From contig NZ_FNQR01000001.1 in the NCBI RefSeq assembly GCF_900107755.1, positions 62,001 through 126,000 of the forward strand: 64,000 bases of DNA, in the 5' to 3' direction. Origin of the DNA: Thalassobacillus cyri (GTDB lineage Bacteria > Bacillota > Bacilli > Bacillales > Halobacillaceae). Shown here piece after piece: positions 17,562-24,595 of the stretch. Positions within the stretch are counted from its first letter, which is position 1. Every line of letters begins with the position of its first letter. The notes under the pieces were generated by a model. It was not told where the DNA came from. It saw only the letters and a program-made list of their open reading frames with translations, and did no database searches. Made by a program: the position numbers and the translations under genes.

Positions 17562-18017
17562 TTACGAGAATGCGTCGATTGCTGGAAGGCAAGTGATGTG
17601 GCAGAAGCAATCTAAATCGACAGTGATGCAGATGCCTGTAGTACGAAGGTTACCTGTTTTTTGGTCAACTGGATCTTTTGGATTGTCGTCATTGTCGTTT
17701 GGATCGCGCAAAAGTTCAAGTGTTGCGCAGCAATCTTTATCCACATCTTTGACACGGAAATAGAAGCTTCCCATTACATCACCGATGTTATTCCTTGGAG
17801 CTCCGAATCCTTCGAATGGCTTACAGTTTCCTTTACAGTATAGCAGTACTGGAACCGTATCTTTCCCTGTTGGAGCCATCTCTCCCAGTAAATCATTAAT
17901 GGATTGTTCGCAGCTGGTTTCACATTCCATCGTAACGACATCTTCTTGAGCATCAAGGATCTCTCTTAGAATGTCACAAACGCAGTTGCCTGTGTCATGT
18001 TTTTTTCCACAGCCCAT
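17562..18017 (-). CDS. cotZ: Spore coat/exosporium crust protein, CotZ/CotY family
   Basis: 151 residues with the cysteine pattern of the CotZ/CotY/ExsY family: CGKK..NCVCD at the N terminus, ETSCEQSI, YCKGNCKPFE, DCCATLELL, and the C-terminal CITVDLDCFCHITCLPAI. These proteins self-assemble into disulfide-linked two-dimensional lattices in the outermost spore layer. AAAGGGGAATTATA precedes the ATG. Only one member of the family is present in this window, where B. subtilis has the cotZ-cotY pair. CotZ versus CotY cannot be decided by eye. Confidence 0.9.
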   Translation of the reverse strand: MGCGKKHDTGNCVCDILREILDAQEDVVTMECETSCEQSINDLLGEMAPTGKDTVPVLLYCKGNCKPFEGFGAPRNNIGDVMGSFYFRVKDVDKDCCATLELLRDPNDNDDNPKDPVDQKTGNLRTTGICITVDLDCFCHITCLPAIDAFS

Positions 18018-18058
18018 TATAATTCCCCTTTCGTCTTTTATTGACGTATTGTCTTTAA

Positions 18059-18089
18059 TAGAATATGAACACTCGCCCTTATGGTGTGG
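18059..18089 (-). promoter_or_regulatory. SigK-type promoter of cotZ
   Basis: On the minus strand, CATATTCTA (18067 to 18059) matches the SigK -10 consensus CATANNNTA exactly. A CAC-containing -35 (CCACACC) lies about 16 bases upstream. Expected for a late mother-cell coat gene. Confidence 0.7.
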
Positions 18090-18208
18090 GCATTCGTCGT
18101 GATTTTAGTGAATCACCCAAGAAATATCAGGGGAGGGAAGCCCATACACAATTGTCAGGTATTCATAGACTAATAAGGAACAATAGAAGTAAAAGGAGAG
18201 GAAAGGGC

Positions 18209-18721
18209 ATGTCTGATAACTGTATGAATAAAAACTATATCAGAGCTGATGAAGTGGTCATCCAGGCTGATAAAGTCATCATCAAGTCAGATGACGACCG
18301 CCACCACCATGGCCGTCGGGGACACGATGATCGACGGGACGATGACCGGGTAGATCCGTTCTTCGGCCGCAGACGCCGACACGATGACCGTATGGAAAGC
18401 AGCTCCCGTCGTCGTGATGATGATCGAGTGGACCCGCTCTTCGGCCGCAGACGCCGTCACGATGATCATATGGAAAGCAGCTCCCGTCGTCGTGATGATG
18501 ATCGAGTGGATCCGCTCTTCGGCCGCAGACGTCGTCACGATGACATGGAAAGCAGCTCCCGTCGTCATGACGATGATCGGGTAGATCCGTTCTTCGGCCG
18601 CAGGCGTCGTCACGATGACATGGAAAGCAGCTCCCGTCGCCATGACGATGACCGGGTAGATCCATTTTTCGGCCGTAGACGCCGTCACGACGATATGGAA
18701 AGCAGCTCCCATCGTCACTGA
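18209..18721 (+). CDS. Repeat-rich CotG-like spore coat protein (C terminus apparently frameshifted)
   Basis: 170 residues from ATG 18209 (AAAAGGAGAGG upstream). A unique N-terminal segment (MSDNCMNKNYIRADEVVI and on, residues 1-43) is followed by five tandem 25-26-residue units of the form DDDRVDPFFGRRRRHDDMESSSRRH. Modular, highly charged, Ser/Arg-rich repeats of this kind define CotG-like proteins of the outer coat, and triple serines beside arginines are plausible targets for a CotH-type kinase. It is divergent from cotZ. The frame ends inside a sixth repeat: one base later the sequence continues DDDRRGDSDHRGGAYWF to a stop at 18771-18773, suggesting a one-base insertion near 18719. Family assignment is by composition and context. 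Confidence 0.75.
   Translation: MSDNCMNKNYIRADEVVIQADKVIIKSDDDRHHHGRRGHDDRRDDDRVDPFFGRRRRHDDRMESSSRRRDDDRVDPLFGRRRRHDDHMESSSRRRDDDRVDPLFGRRRRHDDMESSSRRHDDDRVDPFFGRRRRHDDMESSSRRHDDDRVDPFFGRRRRHDDMESSSHRH
18338..18718 (+). repeat. Five tandem 75-78 bp coding repeats
   Basis: Units at 18338-18415, 18416-18493 (78 bp each), 18494-18568, 18569-18643 and 18644-18718 (75 bp each), nearly identical in DNA. The shorter units lack one codon before ATGGAAAGC. A sixth, diverged unit begins at 18720. Such repeats are prone to copy-number change by slippage or recombination. Confidence 0.95.
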
Positions 18722-18837
18722 TGATGACCGCCGTGGAGACAGCGATCACCGCGGGGGAGCCTACTGGTTCTAAAAAGATCCCATCCGATACCTAAGGGTG
18801 GGCTACATAAATAATCATCTTGAAGGAGGCTGGCTGA

Positions 18838-19179
18838 TTGGGGATTACATGGATGGAATTCGTGCTGTTGACACTTGCTTGTTTTCGATTGACCCGGCTG
18901 CTTGTGGATGACACGATCACGGACTGGCTTCGTGCGCCTTTTCATCATTATATAGAACAGATCGATCAAGAGGGAAACGTGGAAACATTTATTGAAGTGA
19001 AAGGGAAGGGTATCCAGGCATTTATCGGCGAATTGCTCAGCTGCCATTGGTGCACTGGCATCTGGGCGAGTGGCACCCTTATAGCCGGTTGGGTAATGAT
19101 TCCTTATTTTGAATGGGTAATACTGCTGCTTGGAATTGCCGGAGCGGCTGCAATTCTCCGCGTCTTTCTGGATAGATGA
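18838..19179 (+). CDS. yjcA: DUF1360 sporulation protein (YjcA-like)
   Basis: 113 residues from TTG 18838, which has AAGGAGG 8 bases upstream. Pattern of DUF1360: N-terminal helix with CFRLTRLLVDD, a middle soluble loop, then the CHWCTGIW motif and two C-terminal membrane helices. B. subtilis YjcA is a mother-cell protein needed for full spore resistance and also lies at the end of the coat cluster. Role here inferred from that. Confidence 0.8.
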   Translation: MGITWMEFVLLTLACFRLTRLLVDDTITDWLRAPFHHYIEQIDQEGNVETFIEVKGKGIQAFIGELLSCHWCTGIWASGTLIAGWVMIPYFEWVILLLGIAGAAAILRVFLDR

Positions 19180-19233
19180 ACTACACCCGTCGTTGCTCTA
19201 GAGAATAAGCTATAGAAAAAAGGACTGATCATC

Positions 19234-19320
19234 ATGGATAGAGAAAGACGAAAGCAAGTGAAGCGCACAAGGCCGAGAAAGCGGAAAGGTTGCGGGTGCG
19301 GAAAGAAGGTGAGGCCATGA
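19234..19320 (+). CDS. 28-residue basic Cys-Gly peptide
   Basis: ATG 19234 (AAAGGA upstream) encodes MDRERRKQVKRTRPRKRKGC then GCGKKVRP. Half of the residues are Lys or Arg, and a CGCG motif stands near the end. Its stop overlaps the next start as ATGA, so translation of the two is probably coupled. It lies inside the coat-gene cluster and could be a small coat or core peptide. No family recognised. Confidence 0.5.
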   Translation: MDRERRKQVKRTRPRKRKGCGCGKKVRP

Positions 19321-19520
19321 ACCTCCGCCATATGCGACGGATGATCGATGAAATTGATTATATGATTACATCAAAACCGAACTTGAAAAAGCCGGAAAAA
19401 ACGATGACGGAATTCGAGCAGATGATGGTCTCGCTGGAGAAACTGTTAACAAAGCAAATGGGTGAGTTCGAGAAGCGGACGGAAACAAAAGTAGACCGTT
19501 TAAGGAAATTTTTCGAATAG
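19317..19520 (+). CDS. Small helical protein, unknown function
   Basis: 67 residues from ATG 19317, overlapping the preceding short gene by four bases. Almost entirely predicted helix with heptad-like spacing (MRRMIDEIDYMI, EQMMVSLEKLL, VDRLRKFFE), so a short coiled coil is likely. No hydrophobic membrane segment. Position next to the DUF1360 gene suggests expression in sporulation, but no promoter proves it. An upstream in-frame ATG (19290) lies inside the previous gene. Confidence 0.55.
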   Translation: MNLRHMRRMIDEIDYMITSKPNLKKPEKTMTEFEQMMVSLEKLLTKQMGEFEKRTETKVDRLRKFFE

Positions 19521-19595
19521 CCCCCTCAAAAGGTAGCGTTTCCACGTATATATCTATTAAATTAAGGGTATGTATTCTGTAAGGAGGGGAGCTTC

Positions 19596-19868
19596 ATGGG
19601 TTACATTCTGCCAGTACCGATGTATCAGTACGATGACTACCAAGAGCGAACCGTCAAGCCGAAAGAGTCACCTTTCCAATATGCCAATGTCCATAAAGTG
19701 ACATTGGACAACAGGCAGCTGCAAATGAGAAATACCGATAAGATTGATAAAAAAGCATTCCATAAAAAGAAAAAACTGCATGCACCGAATGACATCCATG
19801 CAGCTTACTCGGAAAAAGTTTATTCCGATCTGACAGGAAAAGGACGGCACTTCAGCGAAACTATTTAG
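19596..19868 (+). CDS. Small basic protein, unknown function
   Basis: 90 residues with a clear AAGGAGGGG before ATG 19596. It opens with MGYILPVPMYQYDDYQER and is rich in Lys, Tyr and His, without membrane segments or cysteines; KKAFHKKKKLHAP is a strongly basic stretch. I recall similar MGYILP-starting proteins in Bacillaceae but cannot name a function. It lies between the coat cluster and the MBL hydrolase. Confidence 0.6.
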   Translation: MGYILPVPMYQYDDYQERTVKPKESPFQYANVHKVTLDNRQLQMRNTDKIDKKAFHKKKKLHAPNDIHAAYSEKVYSDLTGKGRHFSETI

Positions 19869-19899
19869 TAGAATCGCTGAAAGGGGTCGTTCTTTTTTT

Positions 19900-20811
19900 A
19901 TGGAAATGAAACAGATTAACAGTCACTGCTACTATTTTCATAGCGCCGTCAATATCGGCTATGTCTACAATGGGGACGACGGCATGCTCATCGATGCCGG
20001 CATCGATAAGTCGGCGATCAAAAAAGTGATCAAAGCTTTGAAGCAGCACGGGCTGCCAATTACCCATTTATTCATTACCCATGCCCATGCCGATCATTAT
20101 GGGGGAGCGAAGTATCTCCAGGACAATTATGACGTCCGGACAATTGCTCCCAAATACGAGGCTGCAATCCTGGAAAATCCGTCACTCGAACCGCTTTACT
20201 TATTCGGTGGTAATGATCCGCTGGATGATATTCGAAATAAATTTCTCGAAGGTCCACCAGTACGGATTGATGACAAAGTCTGGGAAGGGAACTTTACGTT
20301 CGGAGAATTCGAGCTTGAAACCTTTTCGTTGCCAGGCCATAGCTACCATCAGCTGGGCGTGAAAATCTATGATGTTCTGTATGCCGCTGACAGTTATTTT
20401 GCAGAGGCGCAGCTTAAAAAACACAAGATTCCATATATTACTGACTGCGCGCTGACAATAGATAGTCTGTCCAGGGTGAAGGAAATCCTGTGTGATGGAG
20501 CGGTTCCTGGTCATGGGGAATATGAGACCAATTTCCAGGACACCGTCAGGAAAAATATCGCCTATCACGAGCAGCTTTCCACCTGGCTGGAGGAATATAT
20601 TTCAGATCACCCGGACGGCGTCAGTCATGAACAGGTGATCGTGGATATGTGTGATGCCTACGGTGTCGAGAACAACCAGCTTTCCCAGTGGCTGTTGTAC
20701 CGTACGGCTGTCACCGCATACCTGATCGGGCACATTAAAAGAGGAACCATCACGTATGCCATCGAAGGAAACCGCTGGGTGTTCAAACAACTGAAAAAAG
20801 GAGAGGATTAG
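19900..20811 (+). CDS. MBL-fold metallo-hydrolase
   Basis: 303 residues. The metallo-beta-lactamase signature is THAHADHYGG (H-x-H-x-D-H), followed by PGHSYHQLG and the Asp in YAADSYF, then PGHGEYE, giving a full dinuclear metal site. A C-terminal helical region of about 85 residues (from IAYHEQLSTWLEEY) resembles the winged-helix end seen in YflN-type and lactonase-like members. The substrate is unknown. It converges on the DUF421 gene. Confidence 0.88.
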   Translation: MEMKQINSHCYYFHSAVNIGYVYNGDDGMLIDAGIDKSAIKKVIKALKQHGLPITHLFITHAHADHYGGAKYLQDNYDVRTIAPKYEAAILENPSLEPLYLFGGNDPLDDIRNKFLEGPPVRIDDKVWEGNFTFGEFELETFSLPGHSYHQLGVKIYDVLYAADSYFAEAQLKKHKIPYITDCALTIDSLSRVKEILCDGAVPGHGEYETNFQDTVRKNIAYHEQLSTWLEEYISDHPDGVSHEQVIVDMCDAYGVENNQLSQWLLYRTAVTAYLIGHIKRGTITYAIEGNRWVFKQLKKGED

Positions 20812-20839
20812 TATGGTAACACATACAAATCCTCTCCTT
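20798..20839. terminator. Bidirectional terminator inside two overlapping gene ends
   Basis: Perfect 12-bp inverted repeat (20798-20809 with 20828-20839), with AAAA before and TTCTTT after. The left arm is coding for the last residues of the MBL protein and the right arm for the last residues of the DUF421 protein. Confidence 0.75.
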
Positions 20840-21488
20840 CTTTATATTCGGCATATAAAACTTCTTTGTAATCGGTGATCTCCTGCTGCTGCAGCTGGGT
20901 AAACAGCCAATGTTTATCGAACCCGGCTTCTTTCAGGTTATCCCACAACACTTCGCCGTCGCTGATGAAGGCCATTGGCAGTGGTGTGGCCTGGGGAGTG
21001 AGGTTCAAATCACCACGGGTCGGTGTCTGATCCATCGATTTTCTCAACACGGAAATCGATCCATCGGTTTCAAGGACCGCATACTCGACTTCGCGAAGTG
21101 AAAATACATCCTTGGAACGGAGCAAGTGCTGGAGCTGGTTGATATCGAGTTTGTTTTTTTTCAGCTCTTCGCGGATGAGCTTCCCTTTATGGATGACAAT
21201 CGACGGCTGTCCTTCCAAAAACCCCCGTGTCGCTTTCACTTTTTCTGTCAAAATTTCTGTTACATACATGAGTACACCCCAGACCAATACGGCAAACGCA
21301 ATCTGCCATACCCCGACTTCCGGATCATAGAGTGCGTTTCCTACCAGTTCACCGAGAATGATGGCTGAAATGAAGTCAAACGGGGTGAGCTGAGTGATCT
21401 GAGATTTTCCAAGCACCTTGGCCAAAACAAACAGGGCAGCGAACCCAAAAGAAGCTTCTAATAAAATACGTAAATAGTCCATTATCAT
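20808..21488 (-). CDS. DUF421 membrane protein (YetF/YdfR-like)
   Basis: About 226 residues from ATG 21488 (AAGGATTGTG upstream). Three N-terminal helices (to about residue 80) carry the family motif LGKSQITQLTPFDFISAIILG, followed by a cytoplasmic alpha/beta domain with RGFLEGQPSIVIHKGK and REVEYAVLE. Some members are linked to spore germination receptor clusters or stress; the role here is unknown. ATG 21482 is an alternative start. The stop overlaps the MBL gene. Confidence 0.88.
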   Translation of the reverse strand: MIMDYLRILLEASFGFAALFVLAKVLGKSQITQLTPFDFISAIILGELVGNALYDPEVGVWQIAFAVLVWGVLMYVTEILTEKVKATRGFLEGQPSIVIHKGKLIREELKKNKLDINQLQHLLRSKDVFSLREVEYAVLETDGSISVLRKSMDQTPTRGDLNLTPQATPLPMAFISDGEVLWDNLKEAGFDKHWLFTQLQQQEITDYKEVLYAEYKEGEDLYVLPY

Positions 21489-21579
21489 CACAATCCTTCT
21501 ATCTGCTGTTACCATTGTAGACAGAGATAGAAAGAGCTATACAAAAAACCTGGAAGATTTCTCTCTTCCAGGTGGAAAA

Positions 21580-22005
21580 TCAGTCTAGCGTTTTAATCAT
21601 CGTGACATGGGGGATGCCGGCGTCCATGAACTGGCCGGAAATCGTTTCATATCCGATGGCCCTGTAGAAATCTTCCGCATGCGTCTGAGCATTCAATTTC
21701 GCCTGCTTCAAGCCTTCTTTTTGGATCCGTTTTTCCATCGCTTCAATCATCTGCCTGCCGAATGAGCGGCCGCGGAATTCCTTCATCACACAAATCCGCT
21801 CCAGTTTCCCATTTTCTTCGACAAAACGAAGGCGGGCAGCGGCAATCGGCTCGTTATTTTCATAGCCGATGAAATGGACGGCTAAATCATCATACTCATC
21901 AAGTTCTAAATCTTCCGGAACCTGCTGTTCTTTGATAAAGACCGTGCGGCGGACACCGAAGGCATCTTTCAGCTGTTGGTCGTTCTCTACCGTTCTAATC
22001 AGCAT
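21580..22005 (-). CDS. yjcF: GNAT-family N-acetyltransferase (YjcF)
   Basis: 141 residues; acetyl-CoA binding motif A is seen as RICVMKEFRGRSFGRQMIEAME, and the end FMDAGIPHVTMIKTL matches YjcF. The acceptor is unknown. The start at ATG 22005 has GAGGGGTGATCC upstream, formed by the last codons of yjcG, so translation is coupled to it. Confidence 0.9.
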   Translation of the reverse strand: MLIRTVENDQQLKDAFGVRRTVFIKEQQVPEDLELDEYDDLAVHFIGYENNEPIAAARLRFVEENGKLERICVMKEFRGRSFGRQMIEAMEKRIQKEGLKQAKLNAQTHAEDFYRAIGYETISGQFMDAGIPHVTMIKTLD

Positions 22006-22009
22006 TGGA

Positions 22010-22522
22010 TCACCCCTCACCGAGCACGAATGTTTCGTATACAGTCCAGGATCCGTTATCCAATTGGTAAAGCAACTGGAAGCGGTCGACCGTCTCTTTC
22101 AAATCGAACCCTTTCATGCGAAGCGTGCCATAAACATCGGAATACTCGTCATCGGAAAGTTTTTGAGCAATCGTAATATGCGGAACAAAAGAGTGTTCCC
22201 GCTCACCAGGGAGGTGCTCGCCATAGAGCTTTTCGTTCAATCCCATGATGATGTCCGTAGGCTCGACCTTCAAATAAATGGTATTCGTGATTGGTGTGAA
22301 TGAGCTGACTTTGTTGATTTCAATTTCGAAGGGCTGCATTTCTTTCGCAATCTCCTTCAAATGAGGCACCATTTCCTTGATTTCACTATCCTCTGCCTCA
22401 AACGGATCCTTTAACGTGATGTGTGGTGGGATCAATGCATAATGCGGGTCGTAACGTTTCCGGTAGGAGTTTGCGACATCCTGTATTTTTTTCGGTGGAA
22501 AAATGGCGATACCATACTTCAT
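22010..22522 (-). CDS. yjcG: 2H-phosphoesterase / RNA-ligase-like protein YjcG
   Basis: 170 residues with the two H-x-T/S-x motifs of the 2H superfamily: PHITLKDP (about residue 34) and PHITIAQK (about residue 114). Family members open cyclic phosphates or ligate 2'-5' RNA; the in vivo substrate of YjcG is not established. GGAGGGTATTCCAA precedes the ATG. Upstream partner of yjcF, as in B. subtilis. Confidence 0.93.
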   Translation of the reverse strand: MKYGIAIFPPKKIQDVANSYRKRYDPHYALIPPHITLKDPFEAEDSEIKEMVPHLKEIAKEMQPFEIEINKVSSFTPITNTIYLKVEPTDIIMGLNEKLYGEHLPGEREHSFVPHITIAQKLSDDEYSDVYGTLRMKGFDLKETVDRFQLLYQLDNGSWTVYETFVLGEG

Positions 22523-22640
22523 TTGGAATACCCTCCTATAATTAATAGTACTGTTTTTATTCGTGTTGAATGCAAAGTGAATTAGTCAGTTATTCAGGTT
22601 GTCATTATTATACCAAAATATTGCTCCCCTTACATAGGCT

Positions 22641-23366
22641 TTACGGTCGGAACATCGTAACCAGGGCTCGCTCCATATCCTGCTGCCAATATTTCCACGT
22701 ATGGTCTCCATCAAGTTCATGGAAAAAGTAAGTGAGCGGCTTCTTATTCAATAGCTTTCTCAGTTCATAGTTCGGTGTAACAAAATCTTTGCGGTCCCCA
22801 TCAGTCGTTGGCACATCTGTCTCTTCGCTTCCGATCGTATGATAAATGGCAAGCGAGGACATGTCCTTGCTGTTCTGGACTTTGTCCATCACCTCATCGT
22901 TCACGAAAGGGGACTGCATGATGACATTCCCGAATGTGTTCGGATATTTAAGTGCCGTCATCAAGGCCACTGTTCCACCGAGCGAATCACCCATCAACGT
23001 TCTGCCGCTGCCCATATGATAGCCTGGAAGCTCTTCATCCAGAAGCGGGACAACTTCATTGACAAGAAACTTGATATAAGCGGACTGCTTTTCCCCGTTC
23101 GGATGATACTTGTCCTGACGGTCATATTTATCCTGATAATGGATCCCGACAAAAATCGTATCCGCAATCCGTTTGTCTTTATGCAGTTTATCGCTTAATG
23201 TCGCGACCCGCCCCATCTGAAAATAATCGTCACCATCCTGCATGATCGCGATATGATACTTATAAAGCGGAGAATAATTCTCCGGCAGAAATACTTTCAA
23301 TGTCAATGTTTCATCTAAATAGGAACTATTGATTTCAAAATCCTTGAACGTTCCATCACGTCCCAA
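22641..23366 (-). CDS. yjcH: Esterase-family alpha/beta hydrolase (YjcH)
   Basis: 241 residues. Nucleophile elbow G-D-S-L-G-G, an Asp in the following segment, and the final His in DGDHTWKYW form the catalytic triad of the enterochelin-esterase-like (esterase D) family. TTG 23366 with GGAGG 8 bases upstream is the probable start; the TTG five codons earlier overlaps that Shine-Dalgarno. The yjcF-yjcG-yjcH order is as in B. subtilis. Confidence 0.9.
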   Translation of the reverse strand: MGRDGTFKDFEINSSYLDETLTLKVFLPENYSPLYKYHIAIMQDGDDYFQMGRVATLSDKLHKDKRIADTIFVGIHYQDKYDRQDKYHPNGEKQSAYIKFLVNEVVPLLDEELPGYHMGSGRTLMGDSLGGTVALMTALKYPNTFGNVIMQSPFVNDEVMDKVQNSKDMSSLAIYHTIGSEETDVPTTDGDRKDFVTPNYELRKLLNKKPLTYFFHELDGDHTWKYWQQDMERALVTMFRP

Positions 23367-23556
23367 AGCGAACACCTCCAAAAAACGACAACGTATCTAT
23401 AAATGTAACACACCTATTTTACCATATCATTTTCAAAAAAGTAGGACAGCTCTGACGATTGTCATATAATTGAAAACTCTTCCGCAGAAGCTAAGTGGCC
23501 TGGCCGCCAGTGGAAGAGAGATTTTCTGAAAATGATAAAAAATTGTCGATAAGTTA

Positions 23557-23585
23557 TTGACACATAACTGAAATCATATTATATT
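23557..23585 (+). promoter_or_regulatory. Promoter of tRNA-Val
   Basis: -35 TTGACA (23557-23562), 17-base spacer, -10 TATATT (23580-23585). Confidence 0.8.
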
Positions 23586-23619
23586 AGTACTTGTCCAATT
23601 CAAAACAACTTTATCCCTT

Positions 23620-23692
23620 GATTCCGTAGCTCAGCTGGGAGAGCGCCACCTTGACAGGGTGGAGGTCGTTGGTTCGAGCCCAATCGGAATCA
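23620..23692 (+). tRNA. tRNA-Val (GAC)
   Basis: 73-base cloverleaf: acceptor GATTCCG (23620-23626) with CGGAATC (23685-23691), anticodon stem CCACC/GGTGG around loop TTGACAG (anticodon GAC), T arm GTTGG-TTCGAGC-CCAAT. CCA is not encoded. It has its own promoter and terminator. Decayed partial copies of its 3' half occur at 25829 and 31056. Confidence 0.95.
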
Positions 23693-23704
23693 CTAAGTCT
23701 TAAA

Positions 23705-23748
23705 AGCCTCTGGCCGTTGATCCTGCAACGGTCAGGGGCTTTTTTATT
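23705..23748 (+). terminator. Terminator of tRNA-Val
   Basis: 16-bp stem (23705-23720 with 23727-23742, wobbles) then a T-run. Confidence 0.9.
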
Positions 23749-23873
23749 TATTTTAGAAATAATAGATAAAGAAGTAAAGAGATAAGCAGGGAAAGGAATG
23801 ATTGACAAGGCTCTCCGAAGAGCGTCATTCCCAGTTGCAGAGAAGTCAAATTGTTGGTGGATGAAGAGGCCGT

Positions 23874-24068
23874 TTAGCTTTGGAAATGGTAAATGATCGT
23901 AATTTGACCGTCCATATCTTTAATGAAGAAGTGGCCATTAAAATCCCCGGTATAATAACCTTCTCCATAAATGGGTGGAACGGATAAAGAGATGGAATAG
24001 CCTTTAAAAGATAAAGCCCAGATGTTAGCAACTACGTCTAGGGCTTTGTTTATATAGAAGTTTGGCTT
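23874..24068 (-). pseudogene. C-terminal fragment of an unknown protein
   Basis: The minus-strand frame from 24068 to the stop at 23874-23876 reads as plausible protein (GEGYYTGDFNGHFFIKDMDG and QITIIYHFQS), with regular Gly/Tyr/Phe-rich beta-like sequence but no start codon or Shine-Dalgarno at the upstream end. Probably the last 60 codons of a gene lost in the tRNA-adjacent region. The family was not recognised. Confidence 0.35.
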
Positions 24069-24147
24069 TTATAGTGAGTATTGAAAAGAAGTTATCACCT
24101 TTTTGTGAATGAGAGAATTATAATAAAATAACAAAAAAGGCATAAGA

Positions 24148-24195
24148 ATGGAAATCATATATGGTATCCATCCATATATGGGCGGCATGATGTAG
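24148..24195 (+). CDS. Possible 15-residue hydrophobic peptide
   Basis: ATG 24148 has AAAAAAGG 7 bases upstream and encodes MEIIYGIHPYMGGMM. A -10-like TATAAT lies about 30 bases upstream (near 24118). The stop is embedded in a two-part hairpin (24186-24228) and a terminator follows at 24253, so the sequence has the outline of a complete short transcript of about 160 nt. It could equally be a small RNA without translation. Confidence 0.35.
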   Translation: MEIIYGIHPYMGGMM

Positions 24196-24252
24196 TATTC
24201 TCATTCTGAAAATGAGAACATGTCATGCATTAGATACATTTCTAACTCTACA

Positions 24253-24287
24253 GACTATTTCCCAAAACTGGGGGATAGTCTTTTTTA
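24253..24287 (+). terminator. Terminator of the short 24.1-24.3 kb transcript
   Basis: Stem GACTATTTCCC (24253-24263) with GGGGGATAGTC (24270-24280), wobble pairs, then TTTTTT. The next 300 bases to the NMO gene are AT-rich with nothing else recognised. Confidence 0.8.
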
Positions 24288-24595
24288 GGCTGATCAAGTT
24301 TGCTTATTAAGCTCTATGCGGAAAACGAACTTATATACCAAAATCAAGGGAAAAATGAAAATATTATTATATTTTATTATGATCTTGTAATCGCGATATT
24401 GGAAAGTCTGATATCCTACATTTCCACTGTTTAAATGGTAAAAATTACAAATGTCATCTAGTAAGAATGATAAGTATGTCTTTTCTTGTTCTCTTTAACC
24501 AAATACACTAGTAGTAGCTAAAAACAAGACTTAAGGAAGAGCAAGTTAAAGGCTTTCTTGAAATAATACTATTTTCGAAATGGGGTATCTTATTG

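Noticed and set aside
18338-18718. CRISPR array
   Set aside because: The units are 75-78 bp, directly abutting and coding, with no spacers.
18282-18749. Long antisense frames across the CotG-like gene
   Set aside because: They arise because the repeat units keep all frames open. No Shine-Dalgarno or promoter fits, and the products (GRRTDLPDHRHDDGSCFP-like repeats) are mirror images of the coding repeat.
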